A program made the position numbers and the translations under genes. This document shows positions 59,156-64,000 of a stretch of DNA of 64,000 nt, in pieces (positions within the stretch are counted from its first letter, which is position 1; each line of letters opens with the position of its first letter). The notes beneath the pieces were generated by a model. That model was not told where the DNA came from, did not search any database, and worked only from the letters and a program-made list of their open reading frames with translations. Source of the stretch: a virus; IMG/VR virus record IMGVR_UViG_3300021171_000005, positions 1 to 64,000 of that record; one strand, 5' to 3'.

Positions 59156-59410
59156 ATGATTAAAGCATACATTCAATCATTTCTGGCGTTCACTAAAAGC
59201 GTGTTTTCAGAAGAAGGGCAGGGCAGCTACAGCCGCGTGGCCGGTGGAGTGTTGATAGGCTTCACCTGCGGATGGATAACATACCTAGTAATAAAAAACC
59301 ACGCCATGCCCGATCTTACGGGGCCTGCGTGGTTTGTAACGGCTGCTTCTGGTGGTCTCTACGGGTTGAATAAAGGCGCTGATTTCATCTCCGCATTCAA
59401 AGGTAAATAG
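59156..59410 (+). CDS. Putative holin
   Basis: 84 residues from the ATG at 59156 with AAGGAG just upstream. Two hydrophobic segments, about 28-45 (VLIGFTCGWITYLVIKN) and 57-70, a short charged N-terminus and a Lys-rich end match small phage holins. It ends the rightward run; the next gene is convergent. Confidence 0.55.
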   Translation: MIKAYIQSFLAFTKSVFSEEGQGSYSRVAGGVLIGFTCGWITYLVIKNHAMPDLTGPAWFVTAASGGLYGLNKGADFISAFKGK

Positions 59411-59653
59411 CTATTTTTTCCGTTTGCGGGGTGGCGGGATAACCTCAATCGCCTCGCCCGGAAGATCGTAGTCAGTCTCTCCGGTCCCCGCGTTCCATGT
59501 CTGAAAATTACTCTGAGTTTCCTTCTGGATTTCCTCAAAGACTCGTTGCTTCTCTACCATGAGTTCTTTGAGTTTAATACCGGCCAATTCTGTTTCAAAA
59601 TATGCGCGGTTCAGGCGCATCAATTGCAGTTCAGTTAGTTTTAATTTAGACAT
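59411..59653 (-). CDS. Hypothetical helical protein
   Basis: 80 residues, MSKLKLTELQLMRLNRAYFE, long amphipathic helix followed by an acidic and then basic tail (PPPRKRKK). It converges with the holin gene. Its start overlaps the end of the MazG-like gene. Function unknown. Confidence 0.5.
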   Translation of the reverse strand: MSKLKLTELQLMRLNRAYFETELAGIKLKELMVEKQRVFEEIQKETQSNFQTWNAGTGETDYDLPGEAIEVIPPPRKRKK

Positions 59654-60000
59654 TAGAATTTCTTCCCTCCGGGCTGCATCCGCGCTTCATGCGTGTGATC
59701 AGCCCTTTTCATGTTATATGACATTTTCTCTTCGAAAGCTCCATCGAGGTCGTACCCGTATGCCCCGCAATAATCAAATATCCGGATCAGGACATCCGCT
59801 AATTCAACTTCAGCCATGCGGCGATGCGGGAGTTTATCGTCCGGCAAGTCCTTGCGCTCGCCTTCCAGAGCTTCCGACAGCTCGGAATGCATAAGAGCAA
59901 TCATTTCTCCCTTGTTACGGGAGATTGTATGCCCGGTTGCGGGGTCTTGCCACCATTTCTTGTTGGCTTCGTGACATCGTTTACTCAAGTCATTAAGCAC
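59653..60000 (-). CDS. MazG-like nucleotide pyrophosphohydrolase
   Basis: 115 residues, GTG start. MALMHSELSEALEGERKDLP-like spacing, with ELSEALEG (two Glu) and MAEVELADVLIRIFDYCGA (E and D), gives the four-acidic MazG site; NMKRADHTHEAR ends the core. It should hydrolyse NTP or dNTP to NMP and pyrophosphate, shaping the nucleotide pool or (p)ppGpp. It sits with other nucleotide genes. Confidence 0.75.
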   Translation of the reverse strand: MLNDLSKRCHEANKKWWQDPATGHTISRNKGEMIALMHSELSEALEGERKDLPDDKLPHRRMAEVELADVLIRIFDYCGAYGYDLDGAFEEKMSYNMKRADHTHEARMQPGGKKF

Positions 60001-60355
60001 TGTACACCCCTGTTCTCGGTTTTCTGGTATTGAAAATACCCCGTACTAAATTCTCTACTAATGCGGGGTCCTCTAGCTTCGCCACCCAATTATCCATGAC
60101 TGTCTGAACTTTGTCCGGAAGTGGATTTTCTTGATACTTCTGCTTCGTACGTTCCCTGATTGCCCTATTCTTCTTTACTCGCGTCAAATTCCTTTTCTTG
60201 TAATAGCACGCCTCGCATAATCCTTTAGCCTTGTGCTTCCTCTCTGGATGGCACTTGGCTATTTTTATTGTCGGCTCGTGAATATTCTTATAGCACGGTC
60301 TGCACAAAGTATAAGCGTAGTGGCGTCGATCTGGATGACACTCCGCGTATTTCAT
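59993..60355 (-). CDS. Duplicated zinc-motif protein
   Basis: 120 residues, starting MKYAECHPDRRHYAYTLCRP. The zinc motif CHP(D/E)R(R/K)Hx5LCxxCY occurs twice (6-22 and 35-51). A charged helical C-terminus follows. The start at 60355 overlaps the upstream stop (ATGA), preferred over 60403. It probably binds nucleic acid; family not named. Confidence 0.55.
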   Translation of the reverse strand: MKYAECHPDRRHYAYTLCRPCYKNIHEPTIKIAKCHPERKHKAKGLCEACYYKKRNLTRVKKNRAIRERTKQKYQENPLPDKVQTVMDNWVAKLEDPALVENLVRGIFNTRKPRTGVYSA

Positions 60356-60732
60356 TTCTTCTCCGCAATTAACGAATTGAGAGTTTTCATCAGCTTGATA
60401 CATCCCTCGCCCTTTGGAGGCCGGTCATCTACAAGATTCCCGGTTTCCAAAGCATCCAAGATAATTGCGAGGCAGGCCATAGCATGTCCTAGATGATGAA
60501 CCCCGCTATCCTCCGCTTGTTCCTCGCCTTCCTTCCAAAGCATTACATGTCGTTCTAAAGCATCTAAATAAATGCTGGCCCGTACTTTCTTTGACCGCCA
60601 GTTGAAACTTGAATATTTCCTCGCACCATCCATCATCGCGTGCGCTAAATGTAAAGTGGCTGTTGTTGGTATAACGAAGGTGGATATCTTCTTAATCCCT
60701 AGTAAATCCTTGGGATTTGTTTCGTCGGACAC
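60352..60732 (-). CDS. DUF5664-like (dATP/dGTP diphosphohydrolase type) protein
   Basis: 126 residues. NPKDLLGIKKISTFVIPTTA, then GARKYSSFNWRSKKV, LDALERHVMLWKEGEE and HHLGHAMACLAIILDALE form the pattern of DUF5664, a MazG-related fold proposed to cleave purine dNTPs. With the MazG-like gene it suggests control of dNTP composition. Activity not proven. Confidence 0.65.
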   Translation of the reverse strand: MSDETNPKDLLGIKKISTFVIPTTATLHLAHAMMDGARKYSSFNWRSKKVRASIYLDALERHVMLWKEGEEQAEDSGVHHLGHAMACLAIILDALETGNLVDDRPPKGEGCIKLMKTLNSLIAEKK

Positions 60733-60740
60733 GTCATCTC

Positions 60741-61223
60741 CTAATTGATAAAGGCAGCACTTCGTTTCGGTGACCCAAAATGATGGGCTATGAATTCAAC
60801 GGCTTCTTCCGTGGTATTGAGATAATGGGATACTGCTTCTTTTACAAAAGGATGGTTGAGCATCAATTTATTTGCGGGGTGGACGACCGCGATAATCGGC
60901 TTCTTCATCTCCCACGCCCATGCCAGCTCGCAGATTGTTCCTAGCAATGGGCGGGGCGAGCCGAAGCTCTCCAAATGCATCAGAATGACGTCGGACGCCA
61001 CGACATCGTGGTAGTCTCGCAGGATGATGTCCTTCGACGTGAGATTAGGATCGGTAATGCCGCCGTCCGGAGATTCGAGGGCAAGATTCTCTTTGCCCCG
61101 CATTGGAGAAAGAACATCAAACTCATGAGCCTCCAGAATGGGAGTTACTTCAATTCTCCACAATAAAGATTCGGGATAATCAGTAGAAATCAATCCTGCC
61201 AAATATATAGTCTTGCGTTTCAT
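60741..61223 (-). CDS. Nucleoside 2-deoxyribosyltransferase-like protein
   Basis: 160 residues. KTIYLAGLISTDYPESLLWR opens the fold; ASDVILMHLESFGSPRPLLG then TICELAWAWEMKKPIIAVVH is the nucleotide-binding and catalytic Glu region. Such enzymes swap or remove bases on deoxyribonucleosides; phage ones may take part in base modification or salvage. Its start overlaps the end of recA by 4 nt. Confidence 0.65.
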   Translation of the reverse strand: MKRKTIYLAGLISTDYPESLLWRIEVTPILEAHEFDVLSPMRGKENLALESPDGGITDPNLTSKDIILRDYHDVVASDVILMHLESFGSPRPLLGTICELAWAWEMKKPIIAVVHPANKLMLNHPFVKEAVSHYLNTTEEAVEFIAHHFGSPKRSAAFIN

Positions 61224-62170
61224 ACCAGTTCCTTTTCAATCTCCTCTAGAATTGCGGGGTTCTCGTCCAAGAACGCTACAGCATTAAATCTTCCTTGCCA
61301 GCGATTTTCCCCGTAAGTCATCCACGCCCCGCTCTTGCTCACAACCCCCGCAGTAACCGCCATATCAAAAATATCTCCAGAGCGGGAGAATCCTCGGTCG
61401 TAGAGCAGATCGAATTCTGCAACTTTGCTAGGGGCCGAAACTTTATTTTTCTGGATTTTAACTTTTGTTCTTGCTCCAATTACTTCTTCGCCGTTCTTGA
61501 TTGCTCCCGCTTTTGAGACTTCCAGACGCATACCCGCGTAGAAGCGTAAGGCTTTTCCTCCCGTGGTTGTGGCCGGGTTTCCGTACATAACACCGATGCG
61601 GTCGCGCATCTGGTTAATCATGATGAAAACGCAATTGGACTTGTGAACAAGTGCAGTCAATTTGCGCATAGCCTGAGACATCATGCGGGCTTGCAGACCC
61701 ATCTGAGCATCACCAAACTCGCCTTCAAGCTCGGCGCGAGGAACCAGTGCTGCTACGGAGTCCACAACAACAACCGCAATATCTCCGGACTCGACCAAAG
61801 CCTTAGCAATTTCTAGAGCCTCTTCCCCGCAGCTTGGCTGGCTGATGAGAAGATCGTCTACGTTTACGCCCAATTTGGCGGCATGGTCCCGATCAATTGC
61901 ATGCTCTGCGTCCACAATTGCACAGAGTTCACCACCCCGTTGGGCTTGCCCGATTACTGACATGGAAATGGAAGTCTTACCGACCGCCTCTTGGCCAAAA
62001 ATCTCGATCACGCGACCGCGAGGAAATCCACCTACCCCGGTAGCCGAATCGAGGCTTGGTATGCCCGTAGAAATGACTTGAACCGGAACGTGCTCGGTAT
62101 CTCCCATACGAATAAGTGCTCCAGCTCCAAATTGTTTGTTAATTCGAGCTGTCGTTTCTTTGATAGTCAT
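61220..62170 (-). CDS. recA: RecA-family recombinase
   Basis: 316 residues. FGQEAVGKTS (58-67) is Walker A, AVVVVDSVAALVPRAELEGE is Walker B, QMGLQARMMSQAMRKL and NQMRDRIGVMYGNPATTTGG are the usual DNA-binding and filament loops. Start chosen at MTIKETTARINKQFG (62170); an earlier in-frame start at 62239 would overlap the upstream exonuclease gene. It drives strand exchange for phage DNA recombination. Slightly shorter than host RecA. Confidence 0.85.
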   Translation of the reverse strand: MTIKETTARINKQFGAGALIRMGDTEHVPVQVISTGIPSLDSATGVGGFPRGRVIEIFGQEAVGKTSISMSVIGQAQRGGELCAIVDAEHAIDRDHAAKLGVNVDDLLISQPSCGEEALEIAKALVESGDIAVVVVDSVAALVPRAELEGEFGDAQMGLQARMMSQAMRKLTALVHKSNCVFIMINQMRDRIGVMYGNPATTTGGKALRFYAGMRLEVSKAGAIKNGEEVIGARTKVKIQKNKVSAPSKVAEFDLLYDRGFSRSGDIFDMAVTAGVVSKSGAWMTYGENRWQGRFNAVAFLDENPAILEEIEKELV

Positions 62171-62178
62171 AATCCTCG

Positions 62179-62934
62179 CTAGCAATTCGTCGTGCGAGCG
62201 CCATCCTCGCACTTCACAGCCCGACCCCAACCTCCGCAATCAAGACATTGAAAGCGACGGTATCGACGAGACTGCGTAATCGTGAATCCACGGTATTGAA
62301 TGTTCTTTGAATTACATTTCGGGCAAAATGCGCGGTTGACTACAGTGAAATTAGGATGATTGCTGATCCAAGGACGCAGCCGGAGATATAGCTTTTCCAG
62401 CAACAGAATATCTTTCTTGTTGTACTTCACCATTAACGCCCATGATTTAGGATCACCTTCAATGCACCCCTGCCACAAATCGAAGTCCGTCTTAATCTTT
62501 TTCTCATTCTCAAGTAGCGCGGACAAATCATCCAATTTATTGCTATTGAATCTTGCTACCTTCTTCGTCGCTTTCTTGGTATCGATGGTCTTAAACGGCT
62601 TCGGAGGTTTCAACCCGTGAAAGATAAATCGCGCTTGGAATACTTTTATATCGAATTGGTCTCCATTGTGCGCAACAATAATATCAGCTTCGTTGACTAA
62701 AGTCCACAGGTCTTTCACCAATTTCTCGTCATTGTACGATCCGGGGCGATAGCCTTTGAAATCCGGCAAAGCCTTTGCGAATACCTCTTTCTCATCTAGC
62801 CATTTGGCTGCGTAAGTTGCGAGGCAGGTCTCCTGTTTGAATCGAATGATATTCTGTTCATACTTGCCCCATGAATATCCAATGTTGGGGAATGTCTCCA
62901 GATCGAGAAAAAGTATTCTAGGTCGTTTTTGCAT
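62179..62934 (-). CDS. DEDD-type 3'-5' exonuclease with zinc ribbon
   Basis: 251 residues from the ATG at 62934 (AAGGA upstream). ILFLDLETFPN has D11 and E13, IIVAHNGDQFDIKV the second Asp, and KYNKKDILLLEKL the last Asp of a DEDD exonuclease. The C-terminus has CPKC and CLDC, a zinc ribbon. It works with RecA in replication, repair or recombination. Confidence 0.75.
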   Translation of the reverse strand: MQKRPRILFLDLETFPNIGYSWGKYEQNIIRFKQETCLATYAAKWLDEKEVFAKALPDFKGYRPGSYNDEKLVKDLWTLVNEADIIVAHNGDQFDIKVFQARFIFHGLKPPKPFKTIDTKKATKKVARFNSNKLDDLSALLENEKKIKTDFDLWQGCIEGDPKSWALMVKYNKKDILLLEKLYLRLRPWISNHPNFTVVNRAFCPKCNSKNIQYRGFTITQSRRYRRFQCLDCGGWGRAVKCEDGARTTNC

Positions 62935-62944
62935 TGGGTCCTTT

Positions 62945-63655
62945 TTAGAATCTATGCCCGAGGGCGAAGCCGATACCAATTCCGATGCCAACCTGCTTTA
63001 ATGCTGTTTTAACTTTTCCAAAGAATGTTGGCTTCGCTACGGCCAATTCTGCTTTACATGCATCATTTGCTTTCTTGATTTGATCATTGAGTCCTTGAAT
63101 TTGCGCGGCCTGCGTTGTATTCACCGCCGCGCAACTCGTTAACTGCTTATTGAGATTATCCTCCACTGTATGCCCAGCCAATACCTCCTGATGCAGCGAG
63201 TCAACCAATTCTAAGTTCTGTACGGTCGTCACCCCGGCTTGTCCAGATACGGACAAATTCTCTCCGGCGGGTTGCACATCTTGGGGATTGGCCGAACTAA
63301 TCAGCGTCCGCCACCTAGCCGCCAGCTCCGCAATTGTAAGAGTTGAATCTACTTTCTGTTGTTGCGCGGTTTTGTCCTTCAGCGCCGCAATTTGCGTAGC
63401 AATTAACGCATTTTGCGTAGACATTTGCGCGGCAAGTTGGGTGTACGCTTGTTGCGAGGCGGCGACTTGCTGGGCGAGCTGCTGGTTCTTGGCTACCTGA
63501 TCATCTAACACTTGCTTCGCAACGGCAGCGGCAGCCACAGCTTCGTCGTGTCTGTGGTTCTCAAACTTATTCAACAAGAATAGAAATACACCGAGCCCCG
63601 CAAGAATCAGGAAAATCCTCTCGTGAGCTTTTATGAATGTAATCCAGCCAATCAT
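62945..63655 (-). CDS. Membrane-anchored coiled-coil protein (spanin-like)
   Basis: 236 residues. Hydrophobic segment about 13-28 (IFLILAGLGVFLFLLNKF), then a long Ala/Gln coiled coil (AVAKQVLDDQVAKNQQLAQQ), and a Gly-rich hydrophobic end (GIGIGIGFALGHRF). The shape resembles an inner-membrane spanin (Rz-like). A palindrome copy (63240-63255) lies inside and is read LSVSGQ on the coding strand. Confidence 0.5.
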   Translation of the reverse strand: MIGWITFIKAHERIFLILAGLGVFLFLLNKFENHRHDEAVAAAAVAKQVLDDQVAKNQQLAQQVAASQQAYTQLAAQMSTQNALIATQIAALKDKTAQQQKVDSTLTIAELAARWRTLISSANPQDVQPAGENLSVSGQAGVTTVQNLELVDSLHQEVLAGHTVEDNLNKQLTSCAAVNTTQAAQIQGLNDQIKKANDACKAELAVAKPTFFGKVKTALKQVGIGIGIGFALGHRF

Positions 63656-64000
63656 TTACGTTTCCTTCCTTCGTAACGCGGATTGGGCGGGCGGTTCTTT
63701 TAAATATTCTAGTACATTTGTTAGCCAGTCAATCTTATCGATTCTGCCCAATTTTCTATTACAACCAGCCCACCGTCCTCCGCATAAAAGCCCACGAACA
63801 GTATCTTTTTTAGGCTTCTTAGTTCCGTGCTCGTGGTCTACTTCTATCCGACATCCGTTACCATATCCGGGTTTGCCCGGTCTATAATCACCTAGAGGTT
63901 TTTTGCACGCCGCACACAAACCCTTTTGAAAATCATATATTACGAAGAATTCTTCTAATGTTATTCCGTAGTGACTTCTTAAATGTTTATCTCTTAAACA
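63656..64000 (-). CDS. Endonuclease VII-type HNH protein (5' part outside window)
   Basis: Minus-strand gene cut by the right edge; the open frame runs through to 64000. HYGITLEEFFVIYDFQKGLC, AACKKPLG, EVDHEHGTKKPKKDTVRGLL and CNRKLGRIDK give the endonuclease VII core with its DHEH. Related to 31586-32146 and 35586-36143. An apparent TTG start at 63919 is rejected, because the conserved YGITLEE segment lies upstream of it. Confidence 0.7.
   Translation of the reverse strand, partial: CLRDKHLRSHYGITLEEFFVIYDFQKGLCAACKKPLGDYRPGKPGYGNGCRIEVDHEHGTKKPKKDTVRGLLCGGRWAGCNRKLGRIDKIDWLTNVLEYLKEPPAQSALRRKET

Noticed and set aside
60111-60126. TGTCC-GGAAGT-GGATT as a palindrome-family member
   Set aside because: The right half has two mismatches.
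1-64000. CRISPR array, integrase or attachment site
   Set aside because: No regularly spaced direct repeats and no tyrosine or serine recombinase motifs were seen. The temperate or lytic lifestyle cannot be settled from this window.

Overview
The window is part of the genome of a tailed double-stranded DNA bacteriophage, probably a podovirus. No cellular housekeeping genes, rRNA or tRNA are visible. Genes are packed tightly, with many TAATG, ATGA and GTGA overlaps. The central region carries a large terminase subunit, a portal, a scaffold-like protein and a major capsid protein that resembles the N4 gp56 family. It is followed by tail-adaptor-like and internal virion proteins in an order that recalls T7-like podoviruses. 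The genome continues past both window edges: the first and last genes are cut. The host is unknown. Sec signal peptides, a lipoprotein-type leader on a c-type cytochrome and a spanin-like protein fit a Gram-negative (diderm) host. An acidobacterial or similar soil/water host is only a guess.

Layout. 1-1400: small minus-strand genes, mostly Cys-rich zinc-binding-like proteins. 1400-1700: divergent promoter region with a palindromic site in its middle. 1700-6720: small plus-strand genes, probably early and host-directed, with their own sigma70-like promoters. 6740-13000: a five-gene glycan cassette (two GT31-like transferases, a GT11 fucosyltransferase-like protein, a methyltransferase and an epimerase-methyltransferase fusion), flanked by structural-looking genes and terminators. 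13000-17570: small membrane proteins, a SprT-like protease, a dual-specificity phosphatase, zinc proteins and an HNH nuclease. 17570-26200: packaging and head genes. 26300-28800: an HNH-type protein, a strong promoter, a structured RNA and a di-haem cytochrome lipoprotein. 29000-59150: tail, internal virion and receptor-binding proteins, interrupted by mobile HNH genes on both strands. 59150-59410: holin candidate. 59411-64000: minus-strand nucleotide-metabolism and recombination genes (MazG-like, DUF5664-like, deoxyribosyltransferase-like, RecA, DEDD exonuclease), a spanin-like protein and an endonuclease VII-type gene that is cut by the edge.

The most unusual signals are: (1) a palindrome family, TGTCC-N6-GGACA, with about 24 copies both between and inside genes; (2) two copies of a structured RNA, one before the capsid gene and one starting at a near-perfect promoter before the cytochrome gene, that share a core while the closing stem covaries; (3) a phage-borne di-haem oxidoreductase lipoprotein; (4) the glycan cassette; (5) homing-type nuclease genes with private promoters placed so close to the start codon that the mRNAs should be leaderless or nearly so; (6) a domain repeated at the C-termini of four virion proteins.

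All functions come from motif recognition and gene context by eye. No database search was run.
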